Source of the DNA: Prostheceraeus crozeri
Taxonomy: Eukaryota; Platyhelminthes; Polycladida; Euryleptidae
NCBI GenBank assembly: GCA_907163375.1
Contig: CAJQUW010006340.1
Location: forward strand, 620,001 to 684,000
DNA: 64,000 nucleotides
Reading direction: 5' to 3'
The notes below the pieces were generated by a model. That model was not told where the DNA came from, did no database searches, and worked only from the letters and a program-made list of their open reading frames with translations. Made by a program: the position numbers and the translations under genes. Position 1 is the stretch's first letter, and every line of letters starts with the position of its first letter. This document shows positions 1 through 10,776 of the stretch, in pieces.

Positions 1-1379
1 ACCCATCATATGGTTTTCAAAATAATTGTTTTTTCCTTGTTGCTATAAAAATGATTTGCGAAAAACAATCATTTCGTCAGTCGGTTTGTCTGATGAATTA
101 GGAAAAGTGCTTCTGAATTCTGCTTACTGTTAACCACAGGATTTCTTGTTTTACGTTTCATCAATGAAATGTGAATTTTTCAGATATACATGTGCCTTGA
201 AAAACTTGTCTCCGCATTGAATGAGATTAGCCTATTAGTAGATTATATATTGTAATGATTAAAAGATGTCATAATAAAATAATTGATTGTGCATCCTTTG
301 ATATAGCCGATCTGATTGAATGTGAATTTAGGAAATGCCATTCTATTCAGGCATTTTATTCTTTCTCATGTGTGACTTAATCGGTAAAACATTGTATTTA
401 TTGAAATCAAACATCGTTTCTGCTTTTCTGTTTCTTATGTCATTACTTCATGCAATTATAGCGTGCTGCATTTTATAAGAAATTCTGCAAACATCATTTT
501 GCAAGAAAGACAATTTTTTGTAATGACTTTTGATGAACTCGAAAAATGCAAATCTCTAAAGCAAGCTACTTCCAGTAATGTCACAGAAACAGATGGAATT
601 TTACGACATCCGACGCTCCTTGGTTTGCAAGACGACTGGAACTATAACGCGTCGTTTAAAATGATGTTGAGTGACAACCTCAACATTAAAAGTAACAAGA
701 AGCTCGTGAGCAAATTTAGGAAGAAAACGTCAATTGCACTCAGATTATAAAAGTTTGCGGAATGGGCATTGAAACCCGCTGTGTGTTAATGTTCAATTCT
801 AACCCTGCTAAAAATTATGATTAGACCTCATTTTCAAGTACTTTCGGGTGGTCCCCTTCGACTAACGTACAAATTCTGCAACTTCGGCCATTCATAGATA
901 CCCTAAGTACCAGCCACTCATTCCACACCTCAAACCTTCCTACTCAAGATTATGATTCACCGAGTCCCAGATCCCGGTCTATTAGGCACGTGCAGATAGA
1001 GTTCAACATCGCTACATCTTAAGAATAGCTAAATAAATGAAATGCATCAAGAAACACAGCAGTAGATTCTACAACCAATTCTACAAATCGCTCAAATTCA
1101 GAATCTGCCGCTGTCTTTACTTGATACATACAACATGCAACCGATGATTTCGATTTTTTAAATAAATCGTATGATGCAGATCATCTAATAATCGAAATGA
1201 TTTTGTATTTTATTCAGAGAAATGAAAACAATCTCGAATATTAACGAAGTACACTAACCAGTTACCGCCATCTCTCTTAAAAAACTTCCACGAAGGATTT
1301 GATAAAAAGCATTGTCAATCACTGGAAACTTTCATTCCCCTGGTGCTGGTACTATATGACATTGTGACAAGACAACCCG
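1..1379. other. No gene recognised
   Basis: AT-rich sequence without a coding region I can name. One open frame at 463-750 (plus, 95 codons) has a fairly protein-like composition and ends in a basic tail, but I recognise no domain and see no convincing splice sites. It could be a terminal exon of an unknown gene or chance. Confidence 0.4.
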
Positions 1380-1416
1380 TGTCACGGCGCAATATAACAT
1401 AAACATGGATTTTTGA

Positions 1417-1950
1417 GGGCAACAATATAGGACATATGAGGGTGCGGAAGCACCTGACATTGTCTTACATTGTTGCCCGAAAAAAACGATGTTAATAATA
1501 TTGTGTGTAATTGAAATGAAGTGGGCAGCAATGTAGGGAAAAAAAGGGCAGCAATGCTATGAATGCACATGTAGATATACGCCAACTGAGATTTCAAAAA
1601 ATGTCTTTCACGTGCATACATGTAGATAGAGAAATCATCATTACGGGATACATTGTCTACTTATGTTTCTAAATCTATGGTGCAATAATATAGGAATAAT
1701 GACATTTTGTACAGCAGGCAGCAATGGCATTAGCCGGCCGTCATTTTTCAATACTTATAACATAGAAGTTACTGCTAAGATCATAGACTTCTAATTTGTA
1801 GAAGAATGTTCTGATACAGAAAGTCTATGGATGTAGATGCATATAAGTAGACAATGGAAATACCACATGAGATTTCTCGGTAAGTAATGTACCCTCTGAT
1901 TTGTACATTACTTACTTTGAAATCTCATATGGTATTCCTACATTGTTGCC
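1417..1950. repeat. Cluster of GGCAACAAT-type inverted motifs with an imperfect hairpin
   Basis: GGGCAACAAT at 1417-1426 faces ATTGTTGCCC at 1469-1478, and variants (GGCAGCAATG, CATTGTTGCC) recur near 1527, 1548, 1718 and 1941. An imperfect hairpin has arms at 1851-1892 and 1903-1946 around a 10-nt loop. This looks like nested or decayed MITE-type sequence. I could not assign a family or a target duplication. Confidence 0.4.
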
Positions 1951-2000
1951 TTACTTTTTCCATATTCACATTGTACCATAGCTTAATTACGCACAATATT

Positions 2001-2677
2001 GTTTTTAATGTGCATATCCGTCCCAGTTCTTTATAGTGTTGGATTTCTATGGCTAACAGTAATCACGCGAACCTTTTGTGAGCTGTAATCAAGTAAACCT
2101 GTGTTCTAAAAAAATCTTGAATGCTGATTGCGTGACAGTCTCACAATATTACACTGGTTTCTTTCAAGGAATGAGAAAGCAGTAATGGATGCTTTTTTTG
2201 GACCCCATTCAGAGAATGCATATTGGAAAACATCTGGTCGACTTTCTGTAACCCTGATGACGCGTGTGTCGTGCATATTCATGAATAGACAAAATTTGTG
2301 ATGACTGTCATTTATCAAGCATGAAATAGGTACACTGTTAAGAAAAATGGTCCTCATTGAAGGCATGAAAGGGTCCGTATCCATAGGTCCGCATAGCCAC
2401 CATATTGGGACCAGTTGATTCGTATTTAGTAAGGATCCGTATTACTCTGGGGTCCATTTTGAAGATCCAAAGGGGTCCATATGGTGACTTATAGGATAAA
2501 ATGATATAAAGATTTATGGCCGGATAAATGGTCTACCATTTTCTAGTTACCTTCAGATACCTACCCATACCACACTAACCACATTCTTCACATTCCACCA
2601 CTTTACCAAGAGGACAATTTGTCATACAATTCCTCGGTTGATTTGTCAATTCATGTTTGCAACTAAAGTTACTAATG
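2001..2677. other. No gene recognised
   Basis: AT-rich sequence. The only open frame (minus, 2106-2384) shows no known domain. Short GGTCCGTAT-like words near 2370-2470 echo words in the dispersed repeat copies at 2.9-3.4 kb and 54.4-54.7 kb, so part of this stretch may be an outer piece of that repeat. Confidence 0.4.
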
Positions 2678-2940
2678 AAAAGAATGACTTTTTTTTTAAC
2701 ACCAGAGGAACCCGCAGAAAAACGATGTTGTTCTTGTAAAAAAAACCTTTATCGAGGCCTTTCAGCTGCCGCCGGCAGTCATCGTCAGGCGAACTACATT
2801 TCGCCTGACGATGACTGCCGGCGGCAGCTGAAAGGCCTCGATAAAGGTTTTTTTTACAAGAACAACATCGTTTTTCTGCGGGTTCCTCTGGTGTTAAAAA
2901 AATTATGTCAAGCCCGTTATTTCATTCTAAAAGAATGACT
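2678..2940 (+). mobile_element. Foldback element 1, likely a minimal Penelope-type insertion
   Basis: A perfect palindrome has 103-bp arms (2691-2793 and 2800-2902) around a 6-nt loop (CTACAT). It is followed by a 26-bp one-sided tail (2903-2928). The whole is bracketed by a 12-bp target duplication, AAAAGAATGACT, at 2678-2689 and 2929-2940. The right arm carries CTGACGA (2805-2811), a short stem and GAAA (2830-2833), which is a hammerhead-ribozyme-like core. The plan (duplication, arm, arm, tail, duplication) is the same as in the larger PLE at 4.2-6.8 kb, so I infer a non-autonomous PLE derivative. An unrelated foldback transposon is the alternative. Confidence 0.75.
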
Positions 2941-3410
2941 GTCTATTTTTTTACTACAGATTTTTCGAATTCTTTAATCATTTGATAATTATGTGCTTTC
3001 TCCATAATAAAATAAGCCTTAGATGATTTTGTCTGTTATTTCAATTTCCAAAGGAGTTATTTTGGCACCTGTGAAATGTGCTCACAACATTAATTATAAG
3101 TTCATCTGACCCGTTTCCTCTTTTGTACCTCAAATACGCATCCATCCAGAATACGGACTGCATTTGTTACTTCGGAGCTTTATTTGTGCCATTTAAATGC
3201 GGACCTTATCCAGATTTTATACAGAAGTGCCTCTTTCTAGCAATTTTTCTTTGCATTACTCTACGTAATTAGTTATTTTCTTGTTATATCTGGACAAATC
3301 ATTTTCAAAGAATATACAATTCAGAAAATGTGTCTGATAAATTTCGGACCCTTGTTATACGAGCCCTTTTAGCTCTCAGTACGGACCATTTTGCCTAACA
3401 GTGTAGTGGC
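2941..3410 (+). repeat. Dispersed repeat, copy A
   Basis: This stretch can be aligned by eye with 53,390-53,620 and 54,430-54,700 in the same orientation. Shared words include AATCATTTGAT near the start, CAAAGGA...ATTTTGG in the middle, CTGCATTTGTT and CGGACCATTTTGC near the end. Identity is moderate and there are gaps. No terminal repeats or coding capacity were found, so the family is unknown. Confidence 0.5.
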
Positions 3411-4192
3411 CCAGATTGCGCGCTTTAATCTGGCTCTAGTCTTGCATTTGTATTGTTGTGTTTCACAAAATCGAAGACTTCAGAGGATTTTCTTTCTCAT
3501 CGTCAATTCAAGGATTAATAGAAGATTGAATCGCAAATAGCGGGTAGTTATCATGCTTCAGAGAAGTTTGATGGCAAACAGCTAGTGGACTATAATTGAC
3601 GCCAGAAATGCTCGTTCTTTCCATCGTGCTTCCTCATTTAACTAATAGGAGATTTGTCTATCACATCTTCTGCCTCATTTACGACAACAAATTCCTCAAC
3701 ATAGTTTAAATTCCTATTTCCCATTGATATCATCCCAATTCATTCAATGATTAGTTGGAGAAAAACGGCTCTTCCCCACTAACTGGACAGGAAGATTCAA
3801 GCGAGTAGAATCTCTTATTTAGCTGCAAACAAAACCTGCACTCTATATGCTTCACTGATATTTCGCATAATGAATTTGGAACAGCAAACTTAAAGCAAGA
3901 AGGCCTAATGATTTATCTCTCACACGAGGAAACTGATCAAATTAGCAGCAGATAAATTCATAAGTTGTAGTGAGGCATTCCTAGTGTATGTTTATGATAT
4001 TTTCAATTACCACTGGCTTTCTCAGCAATCAATCTGATTCCTTGATTCCTGAGAAAGCCAGTGGCAATTGAAAATATTATATATATAAATAATCGTGATG
4101 GTTCTCAATTTTAAAGTAACAAATACCGTGTAGTCAGTCGGCTATGAAGAATATTGCCGTTCCAAAATTGAGACCGACACCCATTGATCAAT
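3411..4192. repeat. Unassigned sequence with a short hairpin
   Basis: No gene is visible. A hairpin with arms of about 33 bp at 3997-4029 and 4045-4077 (one or two mismatches) surrounds a spacer of about 15 nt. It may be a very short MITE or a self-pairing relic. No target duplication was clear. Confidence 0.5.
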
Positions 4193-4204
4193 ATGTAATG
4201 AATG

Positions 4205-4932
4205 AAAATAACAAGAGAAAACGTCTTCGGATACCATTTCTATCTATTAACTTGTGCAACGTTTCGCTCACCGAGCTTATTCATGCACAGCGCAGCAGTG
4301 AAAGATCTGTACAACAGCACAAATGCTTTACGAAGTAAGTAAAAGTCACTAAAACAATGTCATCCAATCTCTATGCTAAGAAAAAATGTACTACTAAAAT
4401 TGAAATATAAGTAGGCAGAGGTAGACTGACAAAACATGAAACGTTTTGTGTCACGCGAAAATGTAGTCATCATTTCTGTTTATCAGATTGTCACCTGCAT
4501 TAATTATGTATTGTCTCTCTAATGATTTTCTTTTCAAAAAATGATGCTGTCGGCGGTGAATAATTTCCCACTCAACGGAAATTACGTTGCCAGCATGGTC
4601 AGAAATAAAGTGATCTTTGATCGCCGAAGGGTTGGTCATGGAAACATGCTCTTTGACCCTAGTACCAATCATTCGTGAGGTTTCACCGATATAGAATTTT
4701 TGACACAATTTACATTGGATCTTATAGATAAGATTCTTCTCAAAGCATGAGTCGCGGTCAATCTTGGAGAAGTTGCAACTAACAGTTGGTCGGATACTTC
4801 TGTCTCTCCTTAGGTGGGTGGAATTTGCGTTTCAAAGATCTCCCAGCATCATACCAGACTCTAACTTTGTCGTGCATCCCCGTTCTTCTGATGAGACTGG
4901 AAATCTTCCGTTTCATAATCTCGTTGGTGTAA
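4205..4932 (-). repeat. Inverted arm of the PLE, copy of its 3' part
   Basis: The arm is the reverse complement of 6012-6741. It includes the coding sequence of the GIY-YIG end of the protein (open at 4451-4708 on the minus strand) and the hammerhead-like segment (about 4254-4288). It lacks 2 nt of the right arm near 4780, which breaks the reading frame relative to the right-hand copy. Confidence 0.9.
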
Positions 4933-6495
4933 AAAAATAAATACAAATCGTCAAGTGATTGGATTTACAAATGGATTGATGGTTGTAGATGTTCTGAGCC
5001 TACACCATCTTCAAGTTATGTCTTACCTAAGGATCACAAGACTGGTAGACTTAGGGGTCGCCCTATTGTTGCGGCTACTGACAGTCCTGGCTCTGCGTTA
5101 TCTCGAGCTCTTTCCAAATGCTTTAATGATCTTTTGAAGTCCGTAGATGCTCATATTTCCAGCATCGATAGTTTTGTTAATTGGTTATCAACTCTGAATA
5201 TGGATAGCACGATGGATGTTTGTCACGCCTCATTAGATGTCGTGAACTTATATGGAAATATTCCTAGAGAGGATAGTGAAGATGATGTCGGGATTTTTAC
5301 CGTCTTGAAGCAATTTGTGATGGAGAATTCTCATATGAACAATATTCTACATACACTTGATATTGACGATGTGATGGATTTGATCTCATTAGCCATTAAC
5401 TATGAGTACGTGCTTTTTGATGGTTCTACATATGTTCAAAGCAACGGTCTTGCGATGGGTAATCCTATTGCTCCTCAGCTCGCAATAATTTACATGAATT
5501 CTATTGAGCGCAAAATCCTGTCAATGTTGCCCTCCTCAGTTATTTGGAAACGCTATATTGATGATATTTGGATCGTTTGGCCAGCCGATATATCTAGTGA
5601 GGTTTTATTGAATATCTGCAATTCCATCTCCAAAGTAATCCAATTCACTATTGACTTACCGAGTGAAAACAATTTCCTTCCATACCTGGATTGCAAAATT
5701 CAAAAGAAGATGGACAATACGTTTGCTTCGCGTCTTTACATGAAAGACATACACAGCGGTAATATACTTCCGTGGAATTCAGGTGGCCCGATGTCCCAGA
5801 AACGCTCTGTGTTGATTGGAGAACTTACACGTGCTGAGAGAAGATCCACTAATCAAGTAAATTATGATTATTCTGTCAACAAAGTGTTTGAACGCTTCAC
5901 ACAAAATGGTTACCCATTGCAGTTTGTCAGGAAAACTTTCCGGAAATTGAAATCCAAAGTAGCATCAAAAGCTCAAACAAATCAGCAGGATATGGTAACC
6001 TTGAGGATCCCTTACACCAACGAGATTATGAAACGGAAGATTTCCAGTCTCATCAGAAGAACGGGGATGCACGACAAAGTTAGAGTCTGGTATGATGCTG
6101 GGAGATCTTTGAAACGCAAATTCCACCCACCTAAGGAGAGACAGAAGTGTCCGACCAACTGTGTTAGTTGCAACTTCTCCAAGATTGACCGCGACTCATG
6201 CTTTGAGAAGAATCTTATCTATAAGATCCAATGTAAATTGTGTCAAAAATTCTATATCGGTGAAACCTCACGAATGATTGGTACTAGGGTCAAAGAGCAT
6301 GTTTCCATGACCAACCCTTCGGCGATCAAAGATCACTTTATTTCTGACCATGCTGGCAACGTAATTTCCGTTGAGTGGGAAATTATTCACCGCCGACAGC
6401 ATCATTTTTTGAAAAGAAAATCATTAGAGAGACAATACATAATTAATGCAGGTGACAATCTGATAAACAGAAATGATGGCTACATTTTCGCGTGA
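4933..6495 (+). CDS. PLE reverse transcriptase with GIY-YIG endonuclease (N-terminally truncated)
   Basis: The open frame runs from just inside the arm junction for about 520 codons; the first in-frame ATG useful as a start is at 5134. Reverse-transcriptase motifs appear in order: SYVLPKDHKTGRLRGRP, the catalytic aspartate in LDVVNLYGNIP, NGLAMGNPIAP, and the second catalytic site in RYIDDIW. The C-terminus has a Cys-rich stretch (CPTNCVSC...C) followed by a GIY-YIG nuclease core (IYKIQCKLCQKFYIGETSR...R...EH). Such proteins copy element RNA at a nicked target. The usual PLE protein is several hundred residues longer at the N-terminus, so this copy cannot be complete. The remaining frame is open to its stop. 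Confidence 0.92.
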   Translation, partial: KNKYKSSSDWIYKWIDGCRCSEPTPSSSYVLPKDHKTGRLRGRPIVAATDSPGSALSRALSKCFNDLLKSVDAHISSIDSFVNWLSTLNMDSTMDVCHASLDVVNLYGNIPREDSEDDVGIFTVLKQFVMENSHMNNILHTLDIDDVMDLISLAINYEYVLFDGSTYVQSNGLAMGNPIAPQLAIIYMNSIERKILSMLPSSVIWKRYIDDIWIVWPADISSEVLLNICNSISKVIQFTIDLPSENNFLPYLDCKIQKKMDNTFASRLYMKDIHSGNILPWNSGGPMSQKRSVLIGELTRAERRSTNQVNYDYSVNKVFERFTQNGYPLQFVRKTFRKLKSKVASKAQTNQQDMVTLRIPYTNEIMKRKISSLIRRTGMHDKVRVWYDAGRSLKRKFHPPKERQKCPTNCVSCNFSKIDRDSCFEKNLIYKIQCKLCQKFYIGETSRMIGTRVKEHVSMTNPSAIKDHFISDHAGNVISVEWEIIHRRQHHFLKRKSLERQYIINAGDNLINRNDGYIFA

Positions 6496-6657
6496 CACAA
6501 AACGTTTCATGTTTTGTCAGTCTACCTCTGCCTACTTATATTTCAATTTTAGTAGTACATTTTTTCTTAGCATAGAGATTGGATGACATTGTTTTAGTGA
6601 CTTTTACTTACTTCGTAAAGCATTTGTGCTGTTGTACAGATCTTTCACTGCTGCGCT

Positions 6658-6692
6658 GTGCATGAATAAGCTCGGTGAGCGAAACGTTGCAC
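6658..6692 (+). ncRNA. Hammerhead-ribozyme-like motif of the PLE arm
   Basis: GTGCA and TGCAC form a closing stem. Between them lie TGAATAA, a stem of GCTC, GGT, GAGC, and then GAAAC. This matches the order of a minimal hammerhead (CUGANGA, stem II, GAAA), with two departures in the first core strand. Hammerheads in PLE terminal repeats are established knowledge; activity of this one is doubtful. The inverted copy is at about 4254-4288. Confidence 0.5.
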
Positions 6693-6800
6693 AAGTTAAT
6701 AGATAGAAATGGTATCCGAAGACGTTTTCTCTTGTTATTTTGATCATCAACCGGATACGTGGAGGCATGGTCTCAAGGCCACACTACAATGTAATGAATG

Positions 6801-9800
6801 GGCTACTGCGATTTTATGCCGACCTTGACGGTCTTACCGAAATAAAGCAACCGGGCAGGATTTCATACCGACTTTTGTTGGTATTTATAATGAGTTTGTG
6901 CAAGGTGCTTTCAAAGCCTGGGTAGATAAAATGATATTGTTATCGTCTACACTGACCTATAAGTACTGTTTACACAATTTGTGCGGGTATTGTCTTACAT
7001 GATTTAATTTTGTTATTTAGTTATTTGTTATCAATAGACCAACCATTTGCAGATAGTGCTCAGAGGCTGCATGGACTATTCATGCCTACATAACGTATCA
7101 ATGTCTTGAAGTCGGAAAAAAAGTGAGCAAACAGCTAATAATCAAACTCCCACAACAGCACGAATATGACCGTACAATAACCTATCAGTCAAGGCCTAAA
7201 ATTATTGCCAATCACAACAACGATTTCGTATTAGTCTATTTACAAAACTAACTTACTGATTTGTGTATATTGTAAGAAAATCATCATAACCCAAGTTCAC
7301 CTCATTTAGGATCTGCACGAGCAACGTTGTTCACTTAAAGCGAAGCTCCTCATTTTTCATAGGTCCTATTTCCCGCGAATTACTTTTTATAGAGTATTCT
7401 TGCTATGTCCTTTAACAATAATGTTAATTATTGTATGTGTAAAGGCACACACAGACCTTCATCTTAACAATTCAAATAAGTAGAACGGGACGAGTGTCCC
7501 TGCATGACCCGACAGAGGATATTATCATACACTTGAAATCAATCAATGTTTCAGACTGAATAGTAGTCAGAATGATGAAAAAACGGAATAAAATTAATCA
7601 TTAGTTGTTCAATATTCATTCACTATTTATTAAGAAAGAAAATATATTTGCAATGGATTCGTGCATCTACTAAAACTACTCGAAAGTAACCTATTTACTG
7701 AAGTAAAATCAAGCAACTTCGCAGTCATAGCACTCTATGGATTTCTCCAATACCACAATCTTTTTGTGCTCATAACCTATAACCCACTCTGAAGATATTG
7801 GATCCAATCGATGTGAAGACCGCTTATTAACTAACGATCTTTATATTTCTGTGGCACGAAATGATTGATTGAATTTGTGAAAGAAATAATTGTTGCATTT
7901 GGTAATTTCTTCACCGGTTTTTGTGAAAATTATCTACCACGAGATTTCGGCATCATAATATCTAAGCGCATGAACTTGAGGCGCTGGTTATAAACAGTCA
8001 GCGAACAAGCTATCTTTTCCAACGAACTGCCAATGAACTTGACTGCTTCAGGAAATTGTAGATTATATTATTCAAATCTCCATTTTTCCTGAAATTATTA
8101 AACATTATACAATAATGCACAAGATATGTTTAAGCTACACGTAGCTGATTTTCTTTAGGGAGATAAAATGTCATGCAATTTGAGTTAGTACTCCATGAAT
8201 TTGAGGCGGTAGTAGTAAGCGCATGTTCGTATGTCTGAATTCATATTTCCATTAACGTGGGTGGATGTTCTCACTGCTCTGTCTATCGGAAATTATCTAT
8301 CGATTTCTCAAGACAAGATTTTTTCATTAACAATATCACTGAATTGCCATATAAAAGCTGTATTTATTTTTCTTGCTTATTGTTATTTTTAAAATCGTTA
8401 TAAATATGAAGTTGAGAAGATAGTCGCAATGCAAAATTGGAATTCAAATATCTTTCTTTTAAAGCGTCAAAATGCAGATTCATTAATTTCATTCATGCAA
8501 ACACAGTAGCCAACAGATTCAAAAATGCAGATGCAAAGATTTTATTCAGAATGTCCAAAATGTAAATAATGCAATAAGTATTTAAATGGATTTCAAATAC
8601 AAATGAAATTAAACATTTGTTTCAAGCCTGGCAAAGAACGCTTGCACTTCACTCTACTGTCTCTAATCCAATCTGCATGAAATGTTGCATGCAAATAGAA
8701 AATGCGCATATAGACTAGTATGTACAGTTTTTGGGTTATATATCAAAATTTCCGGGTCATAACCAAATCTGAAAACCTTGGAGAAGATAACTTTATATGT
8801 TATTGCGTCCTCTTATTGGAAGACTGCAGTAACTGCAATAATTTTTTTAAGTAAGAGGATTGTCTATATACGACAAATGCTGGTTATGCATGCATATAAA
8901 CTACTAGTATTTCATGAAGAAATTCCCGTCACCGGGAATCCCATTTTAAGTCCTACTAAACACCGGAAGCCAGCCAGCGATGACACAGAAGACAAAAACG
9001 GACGGTTTCCCAAGCTTTCGCGAGATCCTTCGGTTCTTCAAGGCTTTGATAAGCGAGACATTAAATCATGACATTGGATTATGGAGAGATTGCTTCCAAT
9101 ACAGGTCAGGCTTTTGAATTTCAATCATTTGTGCCTCTGCAATTCTAAGTGCATAGCCTCAACGAGCATTACAATGCAACGGCTCAGCATCCATGTACAT
9201 ATATATATATAAATCATTGGTCGTCAATGAATTATTGTGATCATTGTTTGAATGGTCTGACAGGCACTGTTATCACTATTTACTCCCCAATTGTATTCAT
9301 TCATATTCACGATATCGTCTCGATAATTTCCTGATCAACATTGGATGGATGTAACTATGATTTCAATAGGAAGTTACAAAGTGCTAGTTCCGATCTGAAA
9401 ATCCTTCGTATAGAAGTCAATTATTGTACCCTATTGTCAATAACCTTTTATCGATAAAGACTGATGATTCACACTATTATTCACTGAACGAGCTAGCATG
9501 ATTTGACCTACTTAAGGTGAATTGATTTTAGCGCTTATTGCTTATAAGTTCTGTGAAATTTTGACTCATTTCTTCGGAGAACTTCTTGATCGCCTGCATA
9601 AGAAAGAATTAAACACCCTCATGGTTTCCACCCATTTTACAATGCCAGAGGTAAATTGCTTTGCTTTATTTATTAATAAGTAAGGCTACTGAATTCTTGA
9701 TAATAATAGACCCACACAGAATGAGCTAAAATATTAGTATTTCAGAATTTATAGCTTGCAGTATTGGAAATGTAAATGTCAAGATGCTTATGCTGCATGT

Positions 9801-10776
9801 TCACAACAGAGTTGAATTCAATTAATGTATCATGACTTCAAAAATTGTGATAATATAGACTGATGATATAGTTATTCCCAAAGTAAATTCTTCAAAGACA
9901 TGAGTTCTCGTCGTTCAAGACTTCGAAGATAGCAACTCCTCAACTTGCTGTACCTGAGGACGTGTGAATCACCTGAAAACTCACAAATAAAATTATCGAC
10001 GAATACTTTTGTCTTTAAAGAATTTTCTTTTGGAATAGTTGTCTATGCTCTCGAGAAGAAGGAACTATGTACTTGTATGATGATATAATTGAAGCGTATT
10101 AGGCAATCACAGCTCATGTTGTAAGCATACGTTTCAGCTATTTTCTTAACGCGAAAACTACAGTTTCAGAAAGATGAATTTTAACTTTGACTTCTTTTAA
10201 AATATCTTGATGCTATGCTATGAGTATTAACTGCTGAAATTTAGACAAAAAATCACAAATTGATGCAAGAAGTTACAAGAATCGATTTTTCATGTTCTTA
10301 TAATTAAGAAGCAGTAACTCTACATCATTTTTTGACTGAATGTTGTGCTATTACGACAGGATAACTGAGTTTCATGAATTGATGGATATGCTGAATCCTA
10401 AGAATATAAATTCCATCGCTGTTTCTTCAGACAGCCAGCAACAAACAGCTAGCTAACTTCTATAAAGAAACTAACTAATAATCATGCAAGAAAAAGTACT
10501 CAACAGTTCATTCCCATCTCCAACCATGATTGGCCATGATTGGAATTGCATTTTCCCTTGATTGTAGGCGCAGTTTTTCCATAAATGTATTCACGTCATA
10601 AATGCATTGAAATTGTTTTCCAGAAAGTTTAGAAATAAACACTTATCGAATTATTAAAAGAATTGTGAAAAGTATGAAAGTTCAGACGCAAGGAACTGGC
10701 AATGACACTGGTTCGTTTGTTGCTTTCATTCGGAAGTTGCATAATGGCTACTTTCGTCGATGATATAGGACCTAAA
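6801..10776. other. Long non-coding stretch
   Basis: About 4 kb of AT-rich sequence. Short open frames (for example 8778-9071 and 9149-9334) show no recognisable domain. Apart from the PLE-like terminus at about 9.0 kb I see no gene, terminal repeats or tandem array. It lies downstream of the DEG/ENaC gene on the minus strand and may include its 3' untranslated region. Confidence 0.45.
8990..9050 (-). repeat. PLE-terminus relic with hammerhead-like core
   Basis: Read on the minus strand, the segment has TTGAAGA, a short interval with weak pairing, and GAAAGCTT. The words AGCTTTCGCGAG and TCAAGG on the plus strand also occur in the PLE fragment at 61,139-61,170, with similar spacing. I infer a stray PLE end; the body of that element is not evident nearby. 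Confidence 0.4.

Larger units (their letters stand above)
4193..6800 (+). mobile_element. Penelope-like element with inverted arms, 5'-truncated
   Basis: The element is bracketed by a 12-bp target duplication, ATGTAATGAATG (4193-4204 and 6789-6800). Inside are an inverted arm (4205-4932), a unique middle with reverse transcriptase (4933-6011), a second arm (6012-6741) and a 47-bp tail present only on the right (6742-6788). The arms are nearly identical, with a 2-nt gap and a few substitutions by eye, so the insertion is recent. PLEs are known for LTR-like repeats in either orientation, 5' truncation and a one-sided extension. The coding frame starts at the arm junction, so the N-terminal part of the usual protein is absent. 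Confidence 0.88.

Noticed and set aside
2657-2938. Open frame across foldback element 1
   Set aside because: It runs through both arms of a perfect palindrome and has no domain, so it is a by-product of the inverted repeat.
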